Part shown: one piece after another, positions 1 to 8,904 of the stretch
How the letters are laid out: the number at the start of each line of letters is the position of its first letter
Position numbering within the stretch: the first letter of the stretch is position 1
DNA from: JACVRM01 sp963839815
GTDB lineage: Bacteria > Actinomycetota > Thermoleophilia > Gaiellales > Gaiellaceae
Assembly (NCBI GenBank): GCA_963839815.1
Contig: CAWIWF010000005.1
Coordinates: 39,634 to 103,633, forward strand
Length of the DNA stretch: 64,000 nucleotides
Direction: 5' to 3'
The notes under the pieces: model-generated
Told to the model about the DNA's origin: nothing
Databases searched by the model: none
Seen by the model: only the letters and a program-made list of their open reading frames with translations
Made by a program: the position numbers and the translations under genes

Positions 1-524
1 TCCGTGAAGGTGTCGCGCGTGGCGGCGCGCACGGTCTCCTTGCGGCCGATGATGTCCCAGCCGAGCGGCTGGTCGCCGTAGAGCAGCGACTCGTAGACGC
101 CGCCGATGTAGTCCCGCGGGGTGTCGAAGTACATGTTCATCTCCTCGACGATGACGCCCTTCTCGCGGTCGATCTCCTCGGCGTCGAACTTCGAGTTGCG
201 GATCATGTCCACGAGCACGTCGAGCGCCACGTCGCGGTGATCGGCGGCGCACTTGACGTAGTACCCCGTGTACTCCTTGCTCGTGAAGGCATTGAACTCG
301 CCGCCGATCGAGTCGATCTCGCCGGCGATGTGACGGGCGGTCGGGCGCCGCTCGGTGCCCTTGAAGAACATGTGCTCCGCGAAGTGTGCGATCCCGCTCG
401 AGTCCTTCGTCTCGTAGCGCGACCCCGCGGCGAACATGAGGAAGCAGGACACCGACTGCGCGTGCGGCATGGGCGCCGTCAGCACGCGGATGCCGTTCGG
501 CAGGGTCTGGCGCTCGAAGGTCAC
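1..524 (-). CDS. M16 family zinc peptidase (N-terminal part, runs off window)
   Basis: Insulinase/pitrilysin-type zinc peptidase; only the first ~174 residues are in the window. The zinc motif H47-F-A-E50-H51 (HxxEH) is followed about 75 residues later by E127/E128 in VIVEEMN, as the family requires for the third ligand. The N-terminal pattern (LPNGIRVL, then AGSRYE) is typical of bacterial M16B processing-type proteases. The GTG start at 524 overlaps the stop of the thioesterase gene in a GTGA junction, so it is the last visible gene of a translationally coupled leftward operon. Substrate is unknown. Confidence 0.93.
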   Translation of the reverse strand, partial: MTFERQTLPNGIRVLTAPMPHAQSVSCFLMFAAGSRYETKDSSGIAHFAEHMFFKGTERRPTARHIAGEIDSIGGEFNAFTSKEYTGYYVKCAADHRDVALDVLVDMIRNSKFDAEEIDREKGVIVEEMNMYFDTPRDYIGGVYESLLYGDQPLGWDIIGRKETVRAATRDTFT

Positions 525-931
525 GCGGCCACCTGGAGCGCGTCGCGCCAGCGGTCGGGGACGGGAACGGACCGGTTGCGGCGGTAGTCGTAGGCGACGA
601 GCACGGTGCCGGCCTCGGCGATGCGCCGGCCGTCCTGCTCGAGCGCGTAGTCGAGCTCGAAGCTCTTCGTCCCCACGGGACCCGGGCGGACGCCGATCTC
701 GACCTCGCCGGCAGGCTGGCCGGGCGCCCGGAAGTCGATCTCGAGCCGGGCGAGGATCATGCTCTCCTCGGAGGCGTCGTACACGGACGTGTCCAGCACG
801 CCGAGCGACGCGAGGTACTCGACCCTGGCCTGCTCGACGTAGGTCGCGATGACGGCGTTGTTGACGTGACCGAGCGCGTCCAGGTCGCGGAAGCGAACGC
901 GCTCGCGGTGCACGAAGGGGTAGCCGTCCAC
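521..931 (-). CDS. Acyl-CoA thioesterase, 4HBT hotdog family
   Basis: 136-residue single hotdog domain with the 4-hydroxybenzoyl-CoA thioesterase signature RFRDLDALGHVNNAV near the N-terminus, where the Asp/His-Asn-Asn region forms the active site of the family. Length is normal for YbgC/FadM-like thioesterases hydrolysing acyl-CoA. Start is GTG at 931. The gene starts 10 bp after the DUF3052 gene and overlaps the M16 peptidase by 4 bp, so it is part of the same operon. The natural acyl-CoA substrate cannot be read from the sequence. Confidence 0.9.
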   Translation of the reverse strand: MDGYPFVHRERVRFRDLDALGHVNNAVIATYVEQARVEYLASLGVLDTSVYDASEESMILARLEIDFRAPGQPAGEVEIGVRPGPVGTKSFELDYALEQDGRRIAEAGTVLVAYDYRRNRSVPVPDRWRDALQVAA

Positions 932-941
932 ACGGGCGATC

Positions 942-1259
942 CTAGTGGGGGCGGTCGGCCAGGCGCCAGACGAAGCGCACCGCCTGCCAGCGCTCGTCGA
1001 TCGCGCAGGACTTGTTGTCGACCAGCCCGGCGTCGAGGCCGATCGCCTGGACGGCGGCGAAGTCGAGGTCGGTCTCGATCCCGGAGCGCTTCGTGGGCCA
1101 CGCGATCCAGAGCCCGTCGGCGGGCGCGAGCGTCTCCCGGAGCGCGGCGAAGCGCCGCTCGAGCTGCTCGCGCCGCGTGGTGAAGAGGACGACCACCTCG
1201 GTGCCGGGCTTCGCCCCCAGCTTCTGCGACAGCGGCGTAGCTCCCGTCGCGGGGCTCAC
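942..1259 (-). CDS. DUF3052 family protein
   Basis: 105-residue soluble protein matching the DUF3052 pattern: an N-terminal LGAKPGTEV segment, a central APADGLWIAWPTK segment and a C-terminal VDNKSCAIDERW segment. A longer reading frame continues upstream, but the GTG at 1259 overlaps the stop of the epimerase gene as GTGA, the same junction used elsewhere in this operon, so I use that start. DUF3052 proteins have no established biochemical role. Confidence 0.85.
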   Translation of the reverse strand: MSPATGATPLSQKLGAKPGTEVVVLFTTRREQLERRFAALRETLAPADGLWIAWPTKRSGIETDLDFAAVQAIGLDAGLVDNKSCAIDERWQAVRFVWRLADRPH

Positions 1260-2266
1260 GCCGGCGAGCCGGCGTGCCAGGCTGCGAGCAGCTCGGACTC
1301 GCGCTCTGGGCTGAGGCCGACAGCACGCTCGTCGTCCGTCGGGCGCGTGGGGGTGTCCGTCGTCGCGGCCCAGGCGAGTGTGTCGCGCACCGTGTCGTCG
1401 AGCGGCCGGAAGCGGAGGCCCGCGTCGATCGCCCGCGACACGTCGGCTTCCTGCATCGAGCGCCACTCGGAAGGGACTTCGGCGATCCAGAGCGGCAGCT
1501 CCATCCACTGACCGACGCCGCGCTCGAGCAGGAAGGTGTCGTCGACCCACGTGATCTGCGCGCTCGTGTCGGTGGCTCGCAGGCAGCTGTTGACGACATC
1601 CGCGAACGGACGCGGCGGGGCCGAGGCGTTGAAGGTCCCGGCGATGCGCCTCTCGGCGAGCGTCACGAGCCAGTCGCCGAGGTCGCGGGCGTCCACGAAC
1701 TGGACAGGCCGCTCGGGGCGCCCGGGCGCGAGCACCTCACCGCCGCGGGCGATGCGCTGCGGCCAGTAGGTGAAGCGTCCGCTGGGGTCGTGCGGGCCGA
1801 CGAGGAGACCTGCGCGGACGTTCGCCGACCGGCCGGCGAACACGTCGTCGACCACGCGCTCGCAGGCCGCCTTGAGACCGCCGTAATTGGCCGCCACGTC
1901 CTCCGTCGCCGGATCCTCGAGCTCGATCACGGGGCTGTCCTCGCCGAAGCCGGGCCGGTCGAACGAGCGGTAGACGGAGACGCTCGACACGAACGTGAGG
2001 TGCTCCGCCGCGTCGGCAAGGAGCTCGGTGGAGTCGCGCACGACGCGGGGGACGTAGCCGGAGGGGTCGAGCACCGCGTCCCAGCCTCGCCTGCGCAGCG
2101 CGTCGAGCCCTCCGTCCCGGTCGCCCTGCAGCCGCTCGACGCCCGGGAGCACGTCGGGTGCCGTGCGTCCGCGGTTGAAGAGCGTCACTTCGTGGCCGCG
2201 CGCGAGGGCAGCCTCGGCCGCCGCCCGGCCGAGGAAGATCGTGCCGCCGAGGATCAGCAGCTTCAC
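1256..2266 (-). CDS. NAD-dependent epimerase/dehydratase (extended SDR)
   Basis: 336-residue extended short-chain dehydrogenase/reductase. The N-terminal nucleotide-binding motif GGTIFLGR is the variant glycine-rich loop of epimerase-like proteins; FVSSVSVY corresponds to the central beta-strand. The classical YxxxK is not obvious (the SSVSVY tyrosine is followed by RSFD), so it may be an atypical or regulatory SDR. ATG at 2266 overlaps the aminotransferase stop (ATGA), and its own stop overlaps the DUF3052 start. Confidence 0.85.
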   Translation of the reverse strand: MKLLILGGTIFLGRAAAEAALARGHEVTLFNRGRTAPDVLPGVERLQGDRDGGLDALRRRGWDAVLDPSGYVPRVVRDSTELLADAAEHLTFVSSVSVYRSFDRPGFGEDSPVIELEDPATEDVAANYGGLKAACERVVDDVFAGRSANVRAGLLVGPHDPSGRFTYWPQRIARGGEVLAPGRPERPVQFVDARDLGDWLVTLAERRIAGTFNASAPPRPFADVVNSCLRATDTSAQITWVDDTFLLERGVGQWMELPLWIAEVPSEWRSMQEADVSRAIDAGLRFRPLDDTVRDTLAWAATTDTPTRPTDDERAVGLSPERESELLAAWHAGSPA

Positions 2267-3429
2267 AGGCGCGCGAGTGCTGCCAGCAGCCGATCAACCT
2301 CGTCCGGCGTGTGGTAGTGGACGAGGCCGGTGCGGACGAGGCCGTCGGGGAGGCCGAGTGCCCGTGTGAGCTCCGGCGCGTAGAAGTCGCCGTGCCCGAC
2401 CGCCAGTCCTTGGCTCCCGAGCGTGGCGGCGACTTCGGCAGGCGTCCTGCCCGCGACGGTGAAGGCGAAGGTGGAGACGCGGCCCGCCATCGTCGGCGGC
2501 CCATAGAGCCGGCAGCTGGACGGCAGCCCGGCAAGGAAGCGTTCGCCGAGGCCGTGCTCGGCGGCCGCGATCGCCTCCCAGCCGACCGACTCGACGTACT
2601 CGACGGCGGCGACGAAGCCGGCGAGGAGCTCATGCTGCTGCGTCCCGGTCTCGAGCCGGCGGCCCGGGGGCTCGTCGGCGGCCGGCCGCACCTTGTATGG
2701 GCGCAGCCGTGCGACCAGATCAGCCTGGACGAACGCGAGGCCGAGGTGGGGGCCGTAGAACTTGTAGGGCGAGCAGAGGAGCACGTCGGCGCCGAGCGCC
2801 CCGACGTCGATCGGGACGTGTGGAGCTGCGTGCACGGCGTCGATCCACGAGAGCGCGCCCGCCTCGTGGGCGAGCTCGGACACGCGGGCGCCGTCCGTGA
2901 GCGTGCCGGCGACGTTCGACGCGAGCGGGAACGCGACCACGCGCGTCCGCGGCGTGAGCTGGCGCCGCAGGTCGTCGAGGTCGAGCCGGCACTCCTCGTC
3001 GATCGCGGCGAACCGCACCTCGAGCCCGAGGTCGCTCGCTAGCTGGAGCCAGGGGGCGACGTTGGCGTCGTGGTCGAGTCGCGTGACGACGATCTCGTCG
3101 CCGGAGGCGAGCTCGCGGCCGAGGGTGCGGGTCAGGGAGAAGTTGAGCGTCGTCATGTTGGCGCCGAAGGCCGTCTCGCCGGGCGAGCAGCCGAGGAAGC
3201 GTGCGGCCGTCGTGTGCGCACGCTCGATCAGCGCGTTCGTGCGCCGGGTCGTCTCGAAGTCACCGTGCGGGCTGGTGTTGGCGTTGTCCGTGCGGAGGTA
3301 GCCGGCGATCGCATCGATCACCTCGTCCGGCACCTGCGTCCCGCTGGGCGCGTCGAAGAGGGCGAGCTGCCGGTCGAGCGAGCTGAAGCGCGCCCGTGTC
3401 CGCTCGACGTCGAGTGCCGTGACCGTCAT
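2263..3429 (-). CDS. Class V aminotransferase / cysteine desulfurase-like protein
   Basis: 388-residue PLP fold-type I enzyme. The segment SPYKFYGPHLG carries the PLP-binding lysine in the class V context, preceded by the SWIDAVHAAPH strand with the cofactor-contacting Asp and His. It resembles cysteine desulfurase-like VC1184-type proteins. The frame is open further upstream, but the ATG at 3429 overlaps the OsmC stop (ATGA) and gives the standard N-terminus with the substrate-loop region NANTSPHG. Substrate is not determined; sulfur or amine transfer are both possible. Confidence 0.88.
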   Translation of the reverse strand: MTVTALDVERTRARFSSLDRQLALFDAPSGTQVPDEVIDAIAGYLRTDNANTSPHGDFETTRRTNALIERAHTTAARFLGCSPGETAFGANMTTLNFSLTRTLGRELASGDEIVVTRLDHDANVAPWLQLASDLGLEVRFAAIDEECRLDLDDLRRQLTPRTRVVAFPLASNVAGTLTDGARVSELAHEAGALSWIDAVHAAPHVPIDVGALGADVLLCSPYKFYGPHLGLAFVQADLVARLRPYKVRPAADEPPGRRLETGTQQHELLAGFVAAVEYVESVGWEAIAAAEHGLGERFLAGLPSSCRLYGPPTMAGRVSTFAFTVAGRTPAEVAATLGSQGLAVGHGDFYAPELTRALGLPDGLVRTGLVHYHTPDEVDRLLAALARL

Positions 3430-3830
3430 CGGACGTCCACACCGTTGACGCGCCAGTGGTAGGCGGGCTCGGGGTGGAGCGAGGCGCCGACGAAGCAGCC
3501 TCGCTCGGCACGGTCGAGCAGGGCCATCAGCGCGTCGCCGTCCGGCGCGGGCTGCAGCGAGATGCCGAGAGTGCAGTCGATCTCGACGAAGCCCCAGCTG
3601 CCGTCCTCGCGGCGGTCGATCGACCCGGTGGCGGTCACGGTGCCGCCGACCTCGAGCGATGCACGGCTCGCGTGGTGCTCGAGCGAGGCCAGCGAGCAGC
3701 GTCCGAGCGCTGCGAGGACGAGGTGCTCCGGCGTCCACGAGCCCGGGAGCTCGAGCCCGGCGTCGCGCTCGGTCGCGAGGGTGCCGTCGGCGGCGAGCTC
3801 GACGCGGTAGTCGGTGGGCGGGCGTGCCAT
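3426..3830 (-). CDS. OsmC family protein
   Basis: 134-residue OsmC/Ohr-like protein. Both family cysteines are visible: ALGRCSLASL around residue 43 and ERGCFVGASL around residue 112, the pair that reduces organic hydroperoxides in characterised members. It is the promoter-proximal gene of the leftward operon reaching to position 1, in which nearly every junction is a 4-bp overlap. The start lies 57 bp from the divergent small gene at 3888. Confidence 0.88.
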   Translation of the reverse strand: MARPPTDYRVELAADGTLATERDAGLELPGSWTPEHLVLAALGRCSLASLEHHASRASLEVGGTVTATGSIDRREDGSWGFVEIDCTLGISLQPAPDGDALMALLDRAERGCFVGASLHPEPAYHWRVNGVDVR

Positions 3831-3887
3831 CGCGCGAACGCTACCGCGCTGTTGCGCGCGTGGCCCGAGCCGAATACCGTACGCGCC

Positions 3888-4094
3888 GTGACCGACAGGC
3901 TCCGGGCGCTGAGCGAGGCCGAGGCATATGCGCGGTGTTACGGGGGCGGCAGTTTCGACGTGAAGGTCGTCAAGGTGCCCCGCCGTCCCCGGTATGACCT
4001 CGACGTGTCGGGCGAGGACCTCCGCAAGGCTTTCGAGGCGCGCCTGGACGACCGCGAGCCGGAGCTGCCGGCGGGCGAGTCCGAGGCCGCCTGA
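3888..4094 (+). CDS. Small conserved-looking protein of unknown function
   Basis: 68-residue protein, GTG start at 3888, not recognised. The N-terminal LRALSEAEAYARCYGG segment is helical and contains one Cys; the middle has a basic RRPRYDL stretch; the C-terminus is acidic. Codon use looks like the neighbours. It is divergent from the OsmC operon and followed by a GC hairpin, so it appears to be a monocistronic real gene rather than a shadow frame. Confidence 0.6.
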   Translation: MTDRLRALSEAEAYARCYGGGSFDVKVVKVPRRPRYDLDVSGEDLRKAFEARLDDREPELPAGESEAA

Positions 4095-4124
4095 CGCGTC
4101 CAGAGCGCGCTCGCGGGAGGCGTC

Positions 4125-4141
4125 CCGGCGGGGCGCCGGGC
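4125..4141 (+). terminator. GC hairpin downstream of small gene
   Basis: Perfect 7-bp inverted repeat (cccggcg / cgccggg) with a 3-nt loop, 30 bp after the stop at 4094. No T-tract follows, so it is at best a weak intrinsic terminator. Confidence 0.4.
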
Positions 4142-4222
4142 CTCAATGAACCACGGGCGCGCGCGCGTGGGGCACCCCAGCCCACCACCCACCGCGAGCG
4201 TAACGGCGGGGTACGCACGCGT

Positions 4223-5230
4223 GTGACGCAGAACCGTGCCGAGATCGTGTCGTGTGCCGTTCCGGACGTCCTCGCCCCGGGGCTGCGGATCGTCTTCTGC
4301 GGGATCAACCCGGGCCGTGCGTCCGCCGCGGCGGGGGCGCACTTCGCCAACCCGCGCAACGACTTCTGGCGGCTGCTGCACGCCTCGGGGCTGACTCCGC
4401 GCCTGCTCGAGCCGCGCGACCAGCACGAACTGCCGGCGCTTGGCCTCGGCCTGACGAACGCGGCCCGGCGGACGACGCGCGGGTCATCCGAGCTGCGTCG
4501 CGCGGACTTCGCGGGCGCAGAGGAGCGCCTCGCAGAGCTGGCCGCCGAGCTCGTTCCGGCCTGGATCGCCTTCGTCGGCAAGGAGGCCTACCGCGGCGCG
4601 TTCGGCGAGCGGCCGGAGCTCGGCCTGCAGCAGCGGCGCCTGCGGCCGGCCCACCTCTTCGTCCTCCCGTCGACGTCCCCGGCCAATGCGGCCGTGCCCT
4701 GGCGCGATCGCCTCCGCTGGTTCGCCGAGCTCGCGCACCTGAGCACGCCCGTGGCCCGGCCCGGCTGCCGCGCTCTGCTGATCGACGGAGCGGGCCGGGT
4801 CTTCCTCCACCGGTTCGTCGGCCCCCGCGACCCCGGTGTCTGGGTTACTCCGGGGGGCGCGGCGGAGGCGGGAGAGACGCCCGAGCAGACGCTGCGGCGC
4901 GAGCTGCGCGAGGAGCTTCGCCTGGGCGAGTTTGAGCTCGGCCCGTGGATCTGGCGGCGGCGGCACCTCTGGTACTGGCCCCGGTTCGGGCAGACGACCG
5001 ACACGCGCGAGCTCTTCGCGCTGGTGCGTGTCCCCGACCGGGGCGTCGTCCAGCCGACGGAGCACGACTCGCTCCTCGCAGGCCCCGACACCGTCGAGGA
5101 GCATCGCTGGTGGAGCGTCGACGAGATCCTGGCGTCCTCGGACGAGTTCGCGCCTCGACGGCTCGGCCGCCTGCTCGGCGACCTTCTCCGGGGCGACCTG
5201 CCGACGAGCCCGGTCGACGTCGGCGTCTGA
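4223..5230 (+). CDS. Mug/TDG-type mismatch DNA glycosylase fused to a Nudix hydrolase
   Basis: 335 residues, two domains. Residues ~1-175 are a G:U/T mismatch-specific glycosylase: FCGINPG with Asn29 in the place of the catalytic Asn of E. coli Mug, a FANPRNDFWR helix, and LPSTSPANA matching the DNA-intercalation loop region. Residues ~180-325 are a Nudix hydrolase: G212-x5-E218-x7-R226-E227-L-R-E230-E231, but the usual final Gly is Arg233. Start is GTG at 4223. It ends one base from the convergent NAD synthetase. The fusion links base excision with nucleotide clean-up; the Nudix substrate is unknown. Confidence 0.88.
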   Translation: MTQNRAEIVSCAVPDVLAPGLRIVFCGINPGRASAAAGAHFANPRNDFWRLLHASGLTPRLLEPRDQHELPALGLGLTNAARRTTRGSSELRRADFAGAEERLAELAAELVPAWIAFVGKEAYRGAFGERPELGLQQRRLRPAHLFVLPSTSPANAAVPWRDRLRWFAELAHLSTPVARPGCRALLIDGAGRVFLHRFVGPRDPGVWVTPGGAAEAGETPEQTLRRELREELRLGEFELGPWIWRRRHLWYWPRFGQTTDTRELFALVRVPDRGVVQPTEHDSLLAGPDTVEEHRWWSVDEILASSDEFAPRRLGRLLGDLLRGDLPTSPVDVGV

Positions 5231-5231
5231 G

Positions 5232-6948
5232 TCAGCCGCGCCAGTGGTTCGTGATCGGTACGCGACGGTCGCGGCCGAACGCCTTCGGGTGCAGCTTGAC
5301 GCCGGGCGGTGCCTGACGCCGCTTGTACTCGGCCCGGTCCACCATCGCCACCGCCCGCTGGACGGCATCGGGGTCGAAGCCGTCCTGGGACAGGTCGGCG
5401 CGGGAGCGGTCGAGCTCGATGTAGGCGCGCAGCACGCGATCGAGCTCGTCGTAGGGCGGCAAGGAGTCCTCGTCGCGCTGGTCGGGCCGAAGCTCGGCCG
5501 AGGGTGCGCGCTCGATGATCGAGACGGGCACGAGCTCGCGCCCTGCTCGGTCGTTGAGGTGCCGCGCGAGGCGGAAGACGTCGGTCTTGTAGACGTCCTT
5601 GAGCAGCGCGAACCCGCCCGCCATGTCGCCGTAGAGCGTCGCGTAGCCGACCGAGAGCTCCGACTTGTTGCCCGTGGCGACGAGCAGCCAGCCGAACTTG
5701 TTCGACAGCGCCATCAGCAGCACGCCGCGGGCGCGGGCCTGGATGTTCTCCTCGGTGAGATCGGCCTCTCGCCCCGTGAACACGGCCGAGAGCGCTGCCT
5801 CGACAGCCCCCACGATCCCGTCGATCGGCAGCTCGAGGAACGGGCAGCCGAGCGACTCGGCGAGGCGCCGCGCGTCCCGCTGCGTCTCCGCCGAGCTGTA
5901 GCGCGAGGGCATCGACACGCAATGCACACTCTCCGGCCCCAGAGCCTCGGCGGCGAGCGCGGCAGTGACGGCGGAGTCGATACCCCCGGAGACGCCGACG
6001 ACGACGTCGGTGAACCCGTTCTTGCGCACGTAGTCGCCGAGACCGAGCTCGAGCGCCAGGCGCGTCTGCTCGAGCTCGTCGACGAGCGGCGCGATCTCGC
6101 CAGGAGCAGAGGAGCCGTCTGCCTCACGCGGAGCGCCGATGTGCACCACGGCCACCTCAGCTGGGTCGCGCTCGCTCGCCAGCGCGCGCCGGCGGACGTC
6201 GCGCAGCCGCCGCGCCACAGCGCCGCGCGGGTCGACGTCGACGACGAGCAACGCCTCCTCGAATCCCGGTGCGCGGGCCAGGATCTGGCCGTCGTCGTCG
6301 AGGACGAGCGAGTGCCCGTCGAAGACGAGCTCGTCCTGTGCGCCGACGGCGTTGCAGAACGCGATGAAGCAGGCGTTGTCCCGCGCGCGCGTCTTGAGCA
6401 TCTCCTCGCGCTCGCGCTCCTTGCCGACGTGGAACGGCGAGGCGGAGATGTTCGTGACGAGCTGGGCTCCGGCCAGCGCGAGGTCGGTCGCCGGCGGGCC
6501 GGGCTGCCAGATGTCCTCACAGACCGTCGGGCCGAGCAGGACGTCGCCGTGCTGGAGCAGCAGGAGGTCGCGCCCGGGGGCGAAGTAGCGGGCCTCGTCG
6601 AAGACGCCGTAGTTCGGCAGGAAGCGCTTGCGGTAGACGGCGCGCACCTCGCCGGCGACGCAGACGGCGCACGCGTTAGAGAGGTCGCGGTCGAAGAGCG
6701 GCGCGCCGACGAGGGCGGCGATCCCGCGGCACGCGCGAGCGATCTCCTCGAGCGACTCCTCGCGCCGCGCGAACGAAGCCGGGGCGGAGGAGGAGATCCT
6801 CGGGCGGGTAGCCGGTGACGGCGAGCTCCGGGAAGAGCACGAGGTCGGCGCCGGCCGCCCGGGCCTCGTCGATCCGCTCGAGAATGCGCGCGCGATTGCC
6901 GGCGAGGTCGCCGACGACGGTGTTGATCTGTGCGAGTGCGAGCCTCAT
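5232..6948 (-). CDS. nadE: Glutamine-dependent NAD+ synthetase, one frameshift
   Basis: Converts deamido-NAD to NAD+ using ammonia from glutamine. The N-terminal nitrilase-fold glutaminase shows LFPELAVTGYPPEDLL (Glu), YRKRFLPNYGVFDE (Lys) and GPTVCEDIW (Cys); the C-terminal synthetase has the ATP P-loop GVSGGIDSAV. The frame breaks between 6762 and 6772: after GYPPEDLLLRPGFVRA the next family segment, RREESLEEIA, is in the frame reached by removing one base. Restored length is 571 residues, close to normal. A one-base sequencing insertion is likelier than a true pseudogene, since both halves are intact. Confidence 0.9.
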
Positions 6949-6950
6949 AG

Positions 6951-6973
6951 GTTTTCGCCTCTCAGTCGAAAAC
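6951..6973. promoter_or_regulatory. Inverted repeat between divergent genes
   Basis: A 7-bp perfect inverted repeat, gttttcg and cgaaaac with a 9-nt spacer, lies 2 bp upstream of the nadE start (6948) and 36 bp upstream of the divergent gene at 7010. It is A/T-rich against a very GC-rich background, so it could be an operator or part of the promoter. No regulator is assigned. Confidence 0.35.
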
Positions 6974-7009
6974 TGTAGCGCAGCGCCGGCGTGCGGCACG
7001 ATACGGGCC

Positions 7010-7717
7010 GTGGACGAGCTGGTCATCGCGCGCCGGTTCCGTGGCCCGTCCGGGTCCGGAAACGGCGGCTACACGTGCGGCGTGGTGGCGGCCTTCGTGG
7101 ACGCCCCCGGCGTGGAGGTGACCCTGCGCGTGCCACCGCCGCTCGACCGCGCCCTGACCGTCGAGCGAGCCGGCCCCTCCGTGAAGGTCACGGACGGCAC
7201 CACCCTCGTCGCCGAGGCGGAGCCGGCGAGCGTGGAGCTCGCGCCGCCGCGCGCCGTCTCCGTGGGCGATGCGCGGGGGGCCGAGGGGCGCTACGTCGGC
7301 GCGGAGAGGCATCCGTTCCCGGAGTGCTTCGTCTGCGGGCCGGCCCGCGACGAGGCCGACGCGCTGCGCCTGCGGCCCGGGCGCGTGGGGGAGGAGCGGC
7401 TCGTCGCGGCGAACTGGGTGCCGGACGCGTCGCTCGCGGACCGCAGCGGCGTCGTCGAGCCGCACTTCGTCTGGGCGGCGCTCGACTGCCCGGGCGCCTT
7501 CGCGGTCGAGCTCGTCGGCCGTGGTACCCGCGTGCTCGGGCGCCTGGCGGCCCGGATCGACCGGCTGCCCCGGGCGGGCGAGCAGACGATCGTTGTCGGC
7601 TGGCCGCTCGGCGGCGAGGGCAGGCGGCAGGAGGCAGGCACGGCGCTGCTCTCGGGCGACGGTGACGTGCTCGCCGTGGCCCGAGCGGTCTGGATCGAGC
7701 CGCGACCGCAGCCCTAG
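7010..7717 (+). CDS. Hotdog/thioesterase-like protein
   Basis: 235 residues from GTG 7010. A GNGGYTCGVVAAF segment near the N-terminus resembles the central helix start of acyl-CoA thioesterase hotdog domains, and HPFPECFVCGPAR carries a CxxCGP motif that I associate with a conserved actinobacterial thioesterase-like family; a second WAALDCPGAFA segment suggests a double hotdog. Divergent from nadE and convergent with the SDR at 7714 (4-bp overlap of stops). The enzymatic activity is inferred from resemblance only. Confidence 0.6.
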   Translation: MDELVIARRFRGPSGSGNGGYTCGVVAAFVDAPGVEVTLRVPPPLDRALTVERAGPSVKVTDGTTLVAEAEPASVELAPPRAVSVGDARGAEGRYVGAERHPFPECFVCGPARDEADALRLRPGRVGEERLVAANWVPDASLADRSGVVEPHFVWAALDCPGAFAVELVGRGTRVLGRLAARIDRLPRAGEQTIVVGWPLGGEGRRQEAGTALLSGDGDVLAVARAVWIEPRPQP

Positions 7718-8479
7718 CGCTGCAGGCGGATCGCGTTCAGGTCGCGCTCGCGGATCTCGTCGGCGCGGCGGATGAGATCCTCGATGTCGTCGTGCTCGGC
7801 GTGGAGGTAGCGCCCCGCGAGCGCGTCGGCCCGCCCGCCTGCGAGCGCGCGCACGAGCTGCGGGGCGAGCTCCGGCGGCGTCCACGGAGCGTCGTCCGAG
7901 AACCGGTCGTCCGTCATCTCCGTCCGGACGAGACCGGGGCTGAAGGTGAAGACCGGGATCCCGTGGCCCGCCAGTTGGCCGGCAGAGCGTCTCGCCGAAG
8001 CGGTAGAGGGCGGCCTTGCTCGCGCTGTAGGCGGTCGAGCCGCCCCCCGGCAGGTAGCCGGAGCCGCTGCCGGTGTTGACGATGCGGCCGCGGCCCCGCT
8101 CGATCATCCCCGGGATGACGGCGCGGCAGCACAGGTAGGCGCCGAGCACGTTGACCTCGAACACGTGCCACCAGTCGCCAGCGTCGACCTCCCAGGCGGC
8201 CTGCTCCCACAACGCAACCCCTGCGTTGTTGACGAGCAGGTCGATCGGCCCGAGCTCCTCCTCGACCCGCGAGACCATCTGCTCGACGTCCGCCTGCTGC
8301 GACACGTCGGCGGTTACGGCGAGGCCACCGATCTCGTCTGCGATCTCCTTCACCTGACTCTCGGTGCGCGCCGAGACCGCAACCCGCATGCCGCCTGCGG
8401 TCAGCTCGCGCGCGATGCCCGCGCCGATGCCGCGGCCGCCGCCGGTGACGAGTGCGATCTGTCCCTCGAGCTCGGCCAT
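7714..8479 (-). CDS. SDR family oxidoreductase, one frameshift
   Basis: Classical short-chain dehydrogenase: TGGGRGIG cofactor loop, NNAG strand, catalytic YSASK. The frame breaks near 7984; removing one base there joins GETLAGQLAG to HGIPVFTFSPGLVRTEM, the expected continuation, and gives 254 residues, the normal size. Its ATG (8479) overlaps the stop of the SRPBCC gene by one base (TGATG), so it is translationally coupled to the acyl-CoA synthetase operon. Substrate unknown. Confidence 0.85.
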
Positions 8480-8898
8480 CAGTTGTCGCAGTATCCCTGG
8501 TCCCACGTTCGCTCTGGGTGGTGGTTTCGCAGGTCGACGCCGTGGTCGCAGGCCGCCTTGAGGCTCATGAGCACGGACACCCAGCCGGCGTTGACCTCGA
8601 TGTGCGAGTCGTCGGGCACCTCCTGTGTCAGCGTCAGCTCGGTGCCGCCGCTGCCGTCCGGCTCCAGCGCGAACGCCGCAGGCGTGCCGAAGTAGTCGAC
8701 GGCGAGGCGCCGGCCAGGCTCCCGCTCGAGCACATCGGCGTCCCACGCCTGGCCGTTCGGGAAGCGGAACGCGATCCGGCCGTCGCGTTCGACCGCCTCC
8801 TCTGCCCAGAAGCGCGCGCGGCCGTCGTCGGTGGCGAGCAGCTCCCAGACCTGCACGGGCGGAGACGCAAAGTGCACGCGCCAGCGAACGTCCGGCAC
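8479..8898 (-). CDS. SRPBCC / AHSA1-like domain protein
   Basis: 139 residues forming a single START-like ligand-binding fold of the AHSA1 type: ASPPVQVWELLATDDGRARFWAEE at the N-terminus, GTELTLTQEVP in the late strands and GWVSVLMSLKAACDHG in the C-terminal helix. Start is GTG at 8898, six bp after the acyl-CoA synthetase stop. Such proteins often bind hydrophobic ligands; nothing here shows which. Confidence 0.8.
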   Translation of the reverse strand: MPDVRWRVHFASPPVQVWELLATDDGRARFWAEEAVERDGRIAFRFPNGQAWDADVLEREPGRRLAVDYFGTPAAFALEPDGSGGTELTLTQEVPDDSHIEVNAGWVSVLMSLKAACDHGVDLRNHHPERTWDQGYCDN

Positions 8899-8904
8899 CA
8901 GAAC

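Noticed and set aside
5232..6948. Programmed ribosomal frameshift in nadE
   Set aside because: No slippery heptamer or stimulatory structure is evident, and similar indels occur in a dozen unrelated genes.
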